The notes: generated by a model not told the origin, from the letters alone. A stretch of DNA of 38,536 bases from Bifidobacterium apri (GCF_009299485.1 NZ_WBSO01000008.1:1-38536), one strand, 5' to 3'; numbered from the stretch's first letter, positions 28,886 to 37,483 are shown. Made by a program: numbers and translations.

Positions 28886-30376
28886 ATGACTCAACAACAC
28901 AGCCAGCATCTCATCGCTGGTGTCAACGATAAAATCCCGGTAGGAAAATCACTGATCCTCGGTCTGCAGCACGTGCTGTCGATGGATCTCTACATCATGC
29001 CGCTGATTCTCGGCGGAGCAATCGGATTGAAAGGCGGTGACCTTTCGTTCCTCCTGCAAATGAGTTTCTTCGCCTGTGGCATCGCGACGCTGCTGCAAAG
29101 CGGACTATTCATGAGATACCCGATCGTCCAAGGGCCGTCATACGTGCCGCTCGCTGCGTTGTGTGCGATTGGCGCCACCATGGGCATCCCTACGATGATC
29201 GGCAGCCTGTTGCCCGGAGCGGTTGTTATCATGCTGCTCGGCGTGACGAAGGCATTCTCGAAATTCATTCGCAAGGCGATTCCGCCATTCATCGGCGGCA
29301 TCATCATCCTCATCGTTGGGCTGACGCTTGTGCCGACCGCTGTGACAGGCGTATTCAGCACGAGTGGCGACTTCACTGCAAACGCGGTCGGCGGATGCGT
29401 GACGTTCGTTGTGCTGCTCGCGTGCATGATCGCTCAGTACCGCATGCGCAACAGTAGGATACTCCACATGTTCTCCGTCATCATTGCTCTGGCGACAGGT
29501 ACGTTGGTGTCATGGCTCATGGGAGGCGCGGATTTCAGCGCAGTTGGGCAGGCCTCGTGGTTTTCCCTGCCACATGTCTTCCATTTTGGTGCCCCGCAGT
29601 TCAATCTCCAGGCATGCCTGCTCATGACGGTCGTGTATCTGTTCGTGTTGCTTGACACGACTGGAACGTGGTTCACCGTGCAGGCGATCACCGGTGAACC
29701 GATGGAAGACGAACGCATAGACCGAGGAACCGTTGGCGAGGGGCTCGGGTGCCTTGTCGGCGCGCTGTTCGGCGGCACTCCGATGACCGGCTACTCCTCG
29801 AATGCCGGTCTTATCGCCATCACCAAAGTGGCATCCAGACGGGTTGTTATCGCGGGCGGTGCCATCCTCGTGTGTCTCGGTTTCTGCCCGAAACTCATGG
29901 CGGTCATCACCTCACTGCCGACTCCTGTAATCAACGGCGTATTCGCCATGGTGTGTATGACCCTGATTTCGAACGGCGTGAAAATGGTGAAAGATACTGT
30001 GATGGATGACCGGGCGACCATGATACTCGGTGTGTCCGTGATGAGCGGCGTGAGCACCATGATCCTGCCGGATTCAGTGATTCAGATGGCACCGCAATTC
30101 ATTCAGTATTTCCTGTCGTCCGGCATAGCGGTCGGGGGAACGGTTGCGATTGTCTTGCAGCTGCTGTTGCCCAAGACACAGGGGAGTGAGGCTGTACGGA
30201 CGCGGAGAACTGATGCCGCAGATGATAGCGGGGCTGGCAGTGCGGTCGGTGGAGATGGGTTGAAGCTTGGATCCGGGATTGGTGTTGGTTCTGGCTCTGG
30301 TGTCGGCTCTGGTGTCGGTCCTGGTGATGCCGGTGAAGTTGCTGGTGCTGTTCGGATTGTCAGCGCGCAATGCTGA
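28886..30376 (+). CDS. NCS2-family nucleobase (xanthine/uracil type) permease
   Basis: Proton-coupled uptake of a purine or pyrimidine base. The 496-residue protein has about 12-14 membrane segments, LGLQHVLSMDLYIMPLILGG near the start, QGPSYVPLAALCAIG, and the substrate-region motif LFGGTPMTGYSSNAG, all typical of NCS2. ATG 28886 has AGGAG 8 bases upstream; the frame is open further 5' but overlaps the amidohydrolase gene. The C terminus is odd: after the last helix come about 70 residues rich in Gly, Ser and Val (GVGSGSGVGSGVGPG) coded by imperfect 12-base repeats, unlike normal NCS2 tails. Confidence 0.88.
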   Translation: MTQQHSQHLIAGVNDKIPVGKSLILGLQHVLSMDLYIMPLILGGAIGLKGGDLSFLLQMSFFACGIATLLQSGLFMRYPIVQGPSYVPLAALCAIGATMGIPTMIGSLLPGAVVIMLLGVTKAFSKFIRKAIPPFIGGIIILIVGLTLVPTAVTGVFSTSGDFTANAVGGCVTFVVLLACMIAQYRMRNSRILHMFSVIIALATGTLVSWLMGGADFSAVGQASWFSLPHVFHFGAPQFNLQACLLMTVVYLFVLLDTTGTWFTVQAITGEPMEDERIDRGTVGEGLGCLVGALFGGTPMTGYSSNAGLIAITKVASRRVVIAGGAILVCLGFCPKLMAVITSLPTPVINGVFAMVCMTLISNGVKMVKDTVMDDRATMILGVSVMSGVSTMILPDSVIQMAPQFIQYFLSSGIAVGGTVAIVLQLLLPKTQGSEAVRTRRTDAADDSGAGSAVGGDGLKLGSGIGVGSGSGVGSGVGPGDAGEVAGAVRIVSAQC

Positions 30377-30475
30377 CCGAGCAATCTCTGATGCGCATTG
30401 ATTGATAGGATGCGTTGTGTTGCGCGGCGGATGCCCACGGACGTTGATAGCGCAGCGATATCCCTCGATGAATCG

Positions 30476-30630
30476 CTGGCGGTTGGTTGCACTCGCGCAT
30501 CCGCGATCCAAACTGGTTACGCTGAGACCATCCTCAGCGTAACCAGTTTGGATGAGGCGAGTGGGCAATGGGGTATTCAGTGTTCCGGAATAATCGCATG
30601 CTCTCGCGAAGTGCACGAGTTCGTTGGCGA
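30476..30630. repeat. 155-bp direct repeat R1 bounding an unknown two-gene cassette
   Basis: Matches 31920-32074 over its full 155 bases in the same orientation with 8 differences and no gap, by hand alignment; all 8 differences are transitions. The two copies enclose the genes at 30690-31439 and 31443-31655. R1 contains a very strong hairpin (next entry). No open reading frame crossing it looks real. Confidence 0.85.
30506..30553 (+). other. Perfect 21-bp stem-loop inside R1
   Basis: Left arm 30506-30526 and right arm 30533-30553 are exact complements around a 6-base loop. In the second repeat the matching arms differ at two positions, and both changes leave U-G pairs if the plus strand is transcribed, but A-C mismatches in the other strand. 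That points to a plus-strand RNA structure or to a hairpin under selection. No T tract follows; it lies about 130 bases past the permease stop. Confidence 0.65.
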
Positions 30631-30689
30631 CTGGCAAGCTGGACTTATATGAATCGTGAATACTTGTGGGCGCCATAGAAGAGCGAGTA

Positions 30690-31439
30690 TCAATAGCGAA
30701 TGAGCATGCTATCTCGATCAGACCGTTCTGGTCGATCTGGTCGTTGTCCTAAATCGTACCCGTCCTCGATCAGCGTGTCGTACGCTAAATCGGGGAATTC
30801 GTGGACAATCGCCTTGATTTGCGCAGTACGATATTCTTCTCTGCTTTGGGCAAGAGACGCTTTCCACTGAGGCTGGGTGTCGATATGAAACTCATATATC
30901 GCCATTTCAAGCACATCCTCGAGTCCAGGACGCAGCCGATCCCCGCCGACAGGAAAATGCAAAGATGAAAAAGTTGGGAAAAGACCTTTGTCCAGATATT
31001 GTTTTCTTCTGTTTTTTGAGCGCTTACCGTTAACACATGAAAGCATAATTCGGGTCGCTGCATCATTGGAGCCATGAATATTGATATGTGCAGCTGGGAT
31101 GTCAGATTGTGGAGATCTGACATAGTCGTAATGACACAGGGGAGAATGTCCAGAATCAGTGGCAAGAAGGATGTCTGATTTATCGACTTGAAGCATTGAC
31201 TGGGGTGTTTTACAAGAACATAAGAAGGAATATTGCAACCTGAGAATCTCATCTCCGTCGCAGGTGAGTGGGATACCTGAGTTATCTCGTTGTTGTATGA
31301 GATAGACAGTTTTTCCTCGCTTGCCGTATTTGCCTTGAGGCGTTGCGGTAAAAGCGTTGTCGCAAGTGGGAAGTACGTTCTGGAGGAGATTCTCTAAACG
31401 TTGTGCGAATTGTCGGGCCTGTTCACCCTCGGCGGACAT
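30690..31439 (-). CDS. Unknown 249-residue protein of the repeat-bounded cassette
   Basis: I do not recognise this protein. It starts MSAEGEQARQFAQRLENLLQ, a helical opening, has a Cys-containing central part (FLCSCKTPQSML, CHYDYVRSP), a basic patch GKRSKNRRKQYLDKG, then FPVGGDRLRPGLEDVLEMAI, and an acidic-helical end. The HFPVGGDRLRPGLEDVLE stretch looks like a conserved core. No signal peptide or membrane helix. It begins 3 bases after the stop of the 70-residue gene upstream, so the two are almost surely translated together. A small gene followed tightly by a larger one is the layout of toxin/antitoxin or effector/immunity pairs, but this is only a guess. Confidence 0.6.
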   Translation of the reverse strand: MSAEGEQARQFAQRLENLLQNVLPTCDNAFTATPQGKYGKRGKTVYLIQQRDNSGIPLTCDGDEILRLQYSFLCSCKTPQSMLQVDKSDILLATDSGHSPLCHYDYVRSPQSDIPAAHINIHGSNDAATRIMLSCVNGKRSKNRRKQYLDKGLFPTFSSLHFPVGGDRLRPGLEDVLEMAIYEFHIDTQPQWKASLAQSREEYRTAQIKAIVHEFPDLAYDTLIEDGYDLGQRPDRPERSDRDSMLIRY

Positions 31440-31442
31440 GCA

Positions 31443-31655
31443 TCATCCCTTCTCGAGATAATCAAGACCTTCAATCTGGTGCAGGGCGATGTACTCCTCG
31501 AATGATAGGACGCCCATGGCTTGTTTCCTGCGAAGGGCGGCGGCGGTGCCATATTGCCGTTCGATGTTACGGCGGCGCTCGCTGATCTCCTTGTCTGTCA
31601 GCATGATCGGATCGGCGATTCGGTGCGGCTCAGCCAGTGCTGTTGGCGAATCCAT
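31443..31655 (-). CDS. Unknown 70-residue protein, first gene of the cassette
   Basis: Small, charged, mostly helical: MLTDKEISERRRNIERQYG, then AALRRKQAMGVLSFEEYIAL and HQIEGLDYLEKG. ATG 31655 is chosen because GGGAGGA lies about 5 bases upstream on the minus strand; an in-frame ATG at 31805 with a weaker GGAA would add 50 residues. The frame is open much further, through the R2 repeat and the minisatellite, but that part is not believable as protein. Size, charge and coupling to the 249-residue gene would suit an antitoxin or small regulator. Family unknown. Confidence 0.55.
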   Translation of the reverse strand: MDSPTALAEPHRIADPIMLTDKEISERRRNIERQYGTAAALRRKQAMGVLSFEEYIALHQIEGLDYLEKG

Positions 31656-31919
31656 GGGTTCCTCCCTTCGCAGTCTTCGTAGTGTTGTTAGATCAAGTGT
31701 ATGTGATGGTGGCGTCAATTGATAGTGCGCCGGATGCAGTGTTGCGGCAGTGGTCGGTGCTTTGATGCTTGGTTGCCGGGTGAGGACTGATTTCGATTTT
31801 GCCATGTTATTTCCGGTTTGGTCCGTGGCCTCAGGCTGCTTCATGGCCGATGTGCCGGTGTTGGTGTCTGGTGCGCTGGTGAATTGCTGGGATTCTGCGG
31901 GTTCCGGGTGTGGGGGTGG

Positions 31920-32074
31920 CTGGCGGTTGGTTGCGCTCGCACATCCGCGATCCAAACTGGTTACGTTGAGACTGTCCTCAGCGTAGCCAGTTTGGATGAG
32001 GCGAGTGGGCAATGGGGTATTCAGTATTCCGGAATAATCGCATGCTCTTGCGAAGTGCACGAGTTCGTTGGCGA
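31920..32074. repeat. 155-bp direct repeat R2, second boundary of the cassette
   Basis: Second copy of the element at 30476-30630 (see R1). Its hairpin arms are 31950-31970 and 31977-31997. It ends 3 bases before a 32-bp tandem repeat array. The 264 bases between the 70-residue gene and R2 hold no other gene that I can support. Confidence 0.85.
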
Positions 32075-32077
32075 TCC

Positions 32078-32225
32078 CGCGACTCCCACTCCACCGCCAG
32101 CCATGCTCCCGCGACTCCCACTCCACCGCCAGCCATGCTCCCGCGACTCCCACTCCACCGCCAGCCATGCTCCCGCGACTCCCACTCCACCGCCAGCCAT
32201 GCTCCCGCGACTCCCACCCCACACC
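32078..32225. repeat. 32-bp minisatellite, four full units and one partial
   Basis: Units start at 32078, 32110, 32142 and 32174, apparently identical; a partial, slightly changed unit follows from 32206. Each reads CGCGACTCCCACTCCACCGC then CAGCCATGCTCC. Since 32 is not a multiple of 3, the array shifts frame from unit to unit, so it is not a protein repeat. There are no spacers, so it is not a CRISPR array. Confidence 0.9.
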
Positions 32226-32615
32226 CAATCCTAAGAATAACCTGAGAATCTTCTGCTGTTTTCTTATGTGATGAAAGAGCCGTTATGGTGTAATCACGCG
32301 TCCAGAACCCTGATATATCAAGGAAAACAGCTTGAACATGCGCGTGCGAACTGCCGTATCCGCTTGATTCGCGATGACTATGCTGAGTAGCGAAAGATAA
32401 CAAAACGGATGTGCGAGGGCAACCCGGTTGCGTCTGGCTTCGGCAGCTGAACCTGTTGGTTGAGCCGCCGACGGGTCGCCGGGCTGAAGTCGGATTCGAC
32501 GACAGTTGATCGGCGATTGGCGGCCATCGACAGCCGCCGGCAACCACCGGTGGCGTCAACCCTCAAGCACAGTCCGCATGCCCCCACGAGGGGCGGTTTG
32601 GAAGGAGCAGGTGAC
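32226..32615 (+). other. Upstream region of the bile salt hydrolase gene
   Basis: About 390 bases with no gene that I can support. It holds small palindromes, among them GCAACC-C-GGTTGC near 32420. It must contain the promoter of the hydrolase gene, which I could not place. Confidence 0.4.
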
Positions 32616-33566
32616 ATGTGCACTGGAGTTCGTTTTGCAGATGAAGACGGCAACATGTATTTCGGCCGCAATCTTGATTGGTCGTTCTCATATGGCGAGA
32701 AAATCGTGGTGACGCCGCGCGGGTACCAGGCGCCGGTCGCATTCAACGCGACGGTTGCTAACCCGAAGCCGGTCATGGGCGTCGGCATCATCGTCGAAGG
32801 CATGCCGATGTATTTCGACTGCGCCAACGATGAAGGCTTGGCCGTTGCCGGCCTGAACTTCCCTGGATACGCCCAGTATGCGGACGCTCCGGTGGACGGC
32901 ACGGTCAACGTCGCCGCCTACGAGCTGCCGTTCTGGATCGCCCGCAGCTTCTCCACCGTTGATCAGGTAGAGGAAGCCCTGAAGAACGTGACCGTCGTGG
33001 CCAAGCAGGTCAACGAGCAGTATCCGGTCTCCTTGCTGCACTGGATCGTTGGCGACGGCAAGCGCAGCATTGTGATCGAGGTCATGGCTGACGGCATCCA
33101 TGTGCATCATGACGGTGTCGATGTGCTCGCCAACCAGCCGACTTTCGACTGGCATACCGAGAACCTGCGCAACTACCTGAGCATGGATCCGCGCGTCCCC
33201 GAGCCGGTCAAGTGGGGCACCCAGGAGCTCAGCGCGTGGGGTTCCGGCTCCGGCATGCGCGGCATTCCGGGTGACTACAGCTCGCCGTCGCGTTTCGTGC
33301 GCGCCGCCTACACGAACGCCCACTATCCGGCACAGAAGACCGAAGAATCGAACGTCTCCCGTCTGTTCCACACGCTTGATTCCGCAGCGATGGTGGACGG
33401 TTGCGCGCTCATGAGCAATGGCCAGTACGAGAAGACGATCTACACGAGCGGCTTCTCCACCAAAACCGACACCTACTACAAGAACACGTACGAGGATCCG
33501 GCCATTAAGAGCTACCGTATGGCTGACTTCGACCTTGAAGGCTCCGAGCTGCAGACCGCTGAGTGA
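32616..33566 (+). CDS. bsh: Bile salt hydrolase (choloylglycine hydrolase)
   Basis: Cytosolic Ntn-hydrolase that splits glycine or taurine from conjugated bile acids. After removal of Met1, Cys2 is the N-terminal nucleophile (MCTGVRFADEDGN), with Arg18 and Asp21 in YFGRNLDWSFSYG, the Asn of LAVAGLNFPGY, the Asn of NQPTFDWHTENLRNY and the Arg of SPSRFVRAAYTN, all family active-site residues. The 316-residue length and sequence agree closely with what I recall of Bifidobacterium BSH rather than penicillin V acylase. ATG 32616 has GAAGGAG 7-8 bases before it; residues upstream in the open frame are not family-like. Single-gene unit with its own terminator; marks a gut lifestyle. Confidence 0.96.
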   Translation: MCTGVRFADEDGNMYFGRNLDWSFSYGEKIVVTPRGYQAPVAFNATVANPKPVMGVGIIVEGMPMYFDCANDEGLAVAGLNFPGYAQYADAPVDGTVNVAAYELPFWIARSFSTVDQVEEALKNVTVVAKQVNEQYPVSLLHWIVGDGKRSIVIEVMADGIHVHHDGVDVLANQPTFDWHTENLRNYLSMDPRVPEPVKWGTQELSAWGSGSGMRGIPGDYSSPSRFVRAAYTNAHYPAQKTEESNVSRLFHTLDSAAMVDGCALMSNGQYEKTIYTSGFSTKTDTYYKNTYEDPAIKSYRMADFDLEGSELQTAE

Positions 33567-33615
33567 GCCGGCGTGCTGGGGCAGTCTGCTGATAGGCTGA
33601 ACCGCTGAACAGTTG

Positions 33616-33672
33616 AATGCGGGACGCTAGGCGCACGGGATAACCGCGTGTCGCCGGCGCCCCGCATTTTTT
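33616..33672 (+). terminator. Intrinsic terminator of bsh
   Basis: AATGCGGG pairs with CCCGCATT across an extended GC-rich imperfect stem (33616-33668), followed directly by TTTTTT, 50 bases after the bsh stop. Confidence 0.85.
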
Positions 33673-33881
33673 CTGTGCTGCTGGTTTGTGGATTGCGACA
33701 AGTACATCGTCGACAGACAATGCTGTTGCTTTAGAAAAATGAGGGGATGCGCGCTGGATGGTCGAGAACGGCGACCGACTAGAACTATTTGCTTGCAGCG
33801 GCATATAGAAGCGGTGACTTTGCCGTGAAATGTGCGGTGGTTTGTTCTGCTGCGGCGCCTCTCGTAGCGTTTTCGACTGTC

Positions 33882-34054
33882 TATCTGCGCTATCCGTAGT
33901 ACCTGCCGGAGATCAACTCAACTACGAGGGTTCGTTGATTCCCGATATCGAAGATAGAACTGTTGGTATTCCGTGGTATGTGCTTGAGGATCAGGCATCG
34001 GCGAACCCTCGTAATGAAGATACGTTCTGGCAGGTACTACGGATATGCGAGATA
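33882..34054. repeat. Long-palindrome element, copy B (173 bp)
   Basis: Left arm 33882-33939 pairs with right arm 33997-34054 over about 58 bases with mismatches; the central 57 bases are unpaired. Ends TATCT/AGATA as in copies A and C. It lies between bsh and the DUF559 gene; apart from the bsh terminator I see nothing else in 33567-34207. Confidence 0.8.
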
Positions 34055-34207
34055 TAATCTCTCCCCTACCATAAACCCATCAATACACGAGATACTTGTC
34101 ACCAGACTTTGTCGGTAATCAGATGAACGGGCGGCGTCGCGCGACTTCTGACCACATCTTCAATTCCGGCTCGCACGTGGCGGACAGGATTCACTAGGGT
34201 TTCCGTC

Positions 34208-35098
34208 ATGGCAGATTATTCTATGTATCAGCACGACATCATCCAAAACCATGCGGCGGCACTGCGAGCGTGTGACGAGGCCCGCAACCGAACCTCGATG
34301 ACGCTGGTGTTTACGCTGTCGACAGCCTTGGCGCTGCTTGGCATCGAGCCGCCTCGCGAACGAACGCGATTACAAGACGATGTGGTGTACGCAGCAGTTC
34401 ACCACGAGAGTGATCGCTGGCGAGTGAAAGGTGTGCGTTTCGTCACTTGGCAGGGAAGTTTCGAGACGGTAGTTTTGCAGCGTGGCAGGTTTCGCTGCGT
34501 TCATGCGGTGTATGTGTGGGCGATGTACGCTGCTAGGTTGTCGCTGCAGGAGTTGGTTGTGCTCGGCGATTCGATGATGCGGCGTAATTCGCGTGGCATC
34601 CGGATAGAAGATTTTATTCGGTTGTTGCAGAATCTGCGTGAGGAGGCGCAAGTGCGGGGTTTGCGGCTTCCTCGGGGGTTCCGGTCTATGAGCAGGGCGG
34701 TGCGGTTGATGCGGGAGCACACTGATTCTTCGCAGGAGACCCGGCTGCGTTTGTTGTTGATGCGCTATGGTTTGGGCTGTCCCCGTATCAATGTGCCGAT
34801 TCGCATTCCTGATTCGGGCCGGTTGTTCTATTTGGATATGGCATATCCCGAAAAGAAGCTGGCGATTGAGTATGATGGTACGCATCATCGCGACCAGTGG
34901 CTCGCAGACTGTGATCGATTGAAGTTCATTGATGAACAGGGATGGCAGCATATTCAAGTGACTGCATATGATTTGTCAAGCGAGGAGCAGAGGGAGCGAC
35001 TCGTTTCATTGGTGGCTAAAAAGTTGGGGATGGATGCATTATCTAATCCGCTGACGCTGGAGCAGGTGGCGGATGGCCGTCGGGTCTGGAACCGTTGA
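34208..35098 (+). CDS. DUF559-domain protein (very-short-patch-repair-like nuclease fold)
   Basis: A 296-residue soluble protein. The C-terminal third has FYLDMAYPEKKLAIEYDGTHH, then DRLKFIDEQGWQHIQVTAYDL, the core of DUF559, a domain of the PD-(D/E)xK/Vsr nuclease superfamily. The N-terminal two thirds is helical and basic, resembling the long N-terminal part that often precedes DUF559 in actinobacteria (similar to AbiEi-type regions). Enzyme activity is unproven in most members. It stands alone, between palindrome copies B and C. Confidence 0.75.
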   Translation: MADYSMYQHDIIQNHAAALRACDEARNRTSMTLVFTLSTALALLGIEPPRERTRLQDDVVYAAVHHESDRWRVKGVRFVTWQGSFETVVLQRGRFRCVHAVYVWAMYAARLSLQELVVLGDSMMRRNSRGIRIEDFIRLLQNLREEAQVRGLRLPRGFRSMSRAVRLMREHTDSSQETRLRLLLMRYGLGCPRINVPIRIPDSGRLFYLDMAYPEKKLAIEYDGTHHRDQWLADCDRLKFIDEQGWQHIQVTAYDLSSEEQRERLVSLVAKKLGMDALSNPLTLEQVADGRRVWNR

Positions 35099-35321
35099 GA
35101 CAGGGAGGCACATTATTGGTTCGGGAAGGGAAGGGCAGGATATAGGGGAACAGTTTTTCAGCCTCGTTCATCTTGTCTGGTTGGAGGAATACTGGTTTCA
35201 CAGGGTAGTAGACGCGAAACATGCTCGTTCGGAGTAACTGGTAACGATATGCGTGAGCGGTGGTCTGATGTCGGGAAAGGCAGAAATGGGAGAATCCGAT
35301 GAACACCTCACTCGCATCGGC

Positions 35322-35495
35322 TATCTGCGTTATCCGTAGTATGTGCCGGAAGCCATCTTGCCTACGGGGGTTCGTGGATGCCTGATGTCGAAGATAGAAC
35401 CATTGACATTGCATGGCTTGTGCTTGCGGTTAGGTCAATAATGAAACCCTCATAATGGAGAAACGCCCATGCACATACTACGGATAGACTAGATA
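35322..35495. repeat. Long-palindrome element, copy C (174 bp)
   Basis: Arms of about 55-58 bases at each end pair with mismatches. Relative to copy B the arms show matched changes (for example TACCTGC/GCAGGTA in B against TATGTGC/GCACATA in C). The centre shares CGAAGATAGAAC with copy B. The rest of 35099-35585 holds no gene that I can support. Confidence 0.78.
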
Positions 35496-35585
35496 CACGC
35501 CTTCAGGTACCGCAGGGAAGCAAGATGTGCTGGCATAGGCGGCATTCGATTACAGTGATGTCGCCGTTCTCATACCACAGCAATG

Positions 35586-37409
35586 TCAATCATCAACTCG
35601 CAGAGCACGATTCTCCTGACCGACAGTGAACATCGCGCACCCGATCGGAGCAATGAACACCATGGGAATCACATACCGCATGCCTTCGTACGATACACTC
35701 GCCCCGGAAATCCACAGAAAAGGCATCGTAGCGAGCATCGGTATGAGCCAAGCAGCTTGATTCCAAGACATCGTATGCGTCCGCAGCCTGCGTACGGCAA
35801 GATAGCACTGCATGAATGGCAGCCAAGTTGCCCAGAACGCACGGCAGAACCACGGCTGGAGGAAGAACTGCTCGTTCAGCCATGCGAAGCCCTGATCCAA
35901 CCCCGAGTAGAACAATGCGTGACTTGACACGGGTAGCCCAGAGTCAGAAGCGTTTGGCGCCAAGGACGCTCTCGTGTACACGTATGCCGGGCGCATGCCG
36001 GAGTATATCGATTCGTAAGCCGCTTGGTTCGGCATGGCGACCCAGCCTTGTTCCAGCAGGAAATATGCGCGCAAATACGTTGTGGGGTACCTTACCCCGT
36101 TACGCAGCCACACGCGCAAGAACGGTTTCAACAATCGTTCGCGTTGCGCGGTCCAATGCGTGCCTTTAATCGGATCGACAGCAGGCCAGAAGAACTTGTT
36201 GGCGGCATCGGGCTCGAGAATCCCTTCGAGCACGTCACGATCCGCCTGGGACAGCTCGTCACCGTGCTCTTTCAACAACAGTGCCGACTGCTGCAACGGA
36301 ACGGCAATCATCTCCTGCTTGCCACCAGCCACAATATGACACAGCGGGAACAGAATACCGGGCAGTACTAGAAACATGACGATGACGCTCGCCAGCACTG
36401 TTCCTGCCAATCGGAGCCGCACTTTTCGCCCTGCCACGACCAACATCGTGAGAATACAGGCGATAATCACCGTGTAGATGCCGGTTTTCTTGGTGAGTGA
36501 CACCAGCAGCGCTAGTGTGCTGATGAGGATCCAGGCTTTCGGGGTTGCGAGGCTCGCGCCGCGTGTGCGTGCCGCTTCCATGCATTGTACGGAGAACAGG
36601 AGAAAGCAGGGGAGGAACACTGCGTCTTTGACCATCGCCATGGCATATATCGGGACGAACGGGAATAAGCAGAAGAACCCGTATGTGAGGAGGCATGTCC
36701 GTCTGCTGCCTCCTGAACGGGCGAGATAGTGGACTATGTATACCAGCACGGCGATGGATACGGCGGTGATGGCCGTCGTGTAGAGAGCGACACCGAAAGC
36801 CGGGGAACCCACACAATCGCCAAGTTGATAGAACAGTCCGAAAATCAGGGTGTCGAACACCGGATGTTGATCGGACCACGCGCCACTGGTAATGGCGTTT
36901 GGCTTCCCTTCCCATTGCAGCACCTGCTGCACGGTGTCATACCAGATTGCTCCGGGGAAGGCCAACACGTAGTAGGGGAGCCAGCATACCGCCATGATGG
37001 CCGCGGCTTTGAAGAAGGATTTCCGCCTGCCGGTGAAATCGGGGAGAATCCTTTGCCACAGATGGGTTGCGGATTGGTGGGGGCTTGCGCTCTCTGCATC
37101 CTTGATGTTCCCGTCACTTTCCAGATGTGCTGACGCAAGTCTCGCTTGTATGCGTGTTGTCTGTTCGGATTTGCCTTCCAGCCATGTGATGAATCGTTCG
37201 AACAGCAGTGTCAAAATGAAGAAGAATGCCGCAAAGACGAGGATATGCGGCAGTCGTCTCGCGCGTCCTGCCTCCCCCTCATTGAGGTATGCGCAATACT
37301 CGGCAAGTGTTGCCAAGATGATGCTGCAGCAGACCAATCCCAGTCGCGGTATCCGATGATGTTCTCGCACAGGGGCTTGTTCTGAAGATGCTGCTATTCC
37401 CTCCGTCAT
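35586..37409 (-). CDS. DUF6020-like polytopic membrane protein (GT-C-type fold suspected)
   Basis: A 607-residue membrane protein with about 12-14 hydrophobic segments. FPGAIWYDTVQQVLQWEGKP, WSDQHPVFDTLIFG and a later MVKDAVFLPCFLLFSVQC are typical of this family, which resembles polyprenyl-linked-sugar glycosyltransferases of GT-C fold acting on the outer membrane face. The ATG at 37409 (MTEGIAASSEQAPVREH) is preferred; the open frame upstream to 37583 overlaps the terminator of the wall-hydrolase gene and is not membrane-like. It may decorate a surface polymer, but nothing in the context proves this. Confidence 0.7.
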   Translation of the reverse strand: MTEGIAASSEQAPVREHHRIPRLGLVCCSIILATLAEYCAYLNEGEAGRARRLPHILVFAAFFFILTLLFERFITWLEGKSEQTTRIQARLASAHLESDGNIKDAESASPHQSATHLWQRILPDFTGRRKSFFKAAAIMAVCWLPYYVLAFPGAIWYDTVQQVLQWEGKPNAITSGAWSDQHPVFDTLIFGLFYQLGDCVGSPAFGVALYTTAITAVSIAVLVYIVHYLARSGGSRRTCLLTYGFFCLFPFVPIYAMAMVKDAVFLPCFLLFSVQCMEAARTRGASLATPKAWILISTLALLVSLTKKTGIYTVIIACILTMLVVAGRKVRLRLAGTVLASVIVMFLVLPGILFPLCHIVAGGKQEMIAVPLQQSALLLKEHGDELSQADRDVLEGILEPDAANKFFWPAVDPIKGTHWTAQRERLLKPFLRVWLRNGVRYPTTYLRAYFLLEQGWVAMPNQAAYESIYSGMRPAYVYTRASLAPNASDSGLPVSSHALFYSGLDQGFAWLNEQFFLQPWFCRAFWATWLPFMQCYLAVRRLRTHTMSWNQAAWLIPMLATMPFLWISGASVSYEGMRYVIPMVFIAPIGCAMFTVGQENRALRVDD

Positions 37410-37445
37410 GGATAACAGCCTAGCAAGAGCGGGATACTGAAACAG

Positions 37446-37483
37446 AAAGGGCTGCGAGAGTAGGATTGTTCTCGCAGCCCTTT
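37446..37483 (-). terminator. Terminator of the LGFP/NlpC gene
   Basis: A 14-bp perfect stem (37446-37459 with 37470-37483) with A and T runs at its base, 33 bases past the NlpC/P60 stop and 37 bases before the DUF6020 start. Confidence 0.7.

Noticed and set aside
32078..32225. CRISPR array
   Set aside because: The units are directly joined with no spacers and no cas genes are near.
31656..32228. N-terminal extension of the 70-residue gene through repeat R2 and the minisatellite
   Set aside because: The extension is coded by repeat DNA whose 32-bp period shifts frame, while a strong ribosome site lies at the shorter start.
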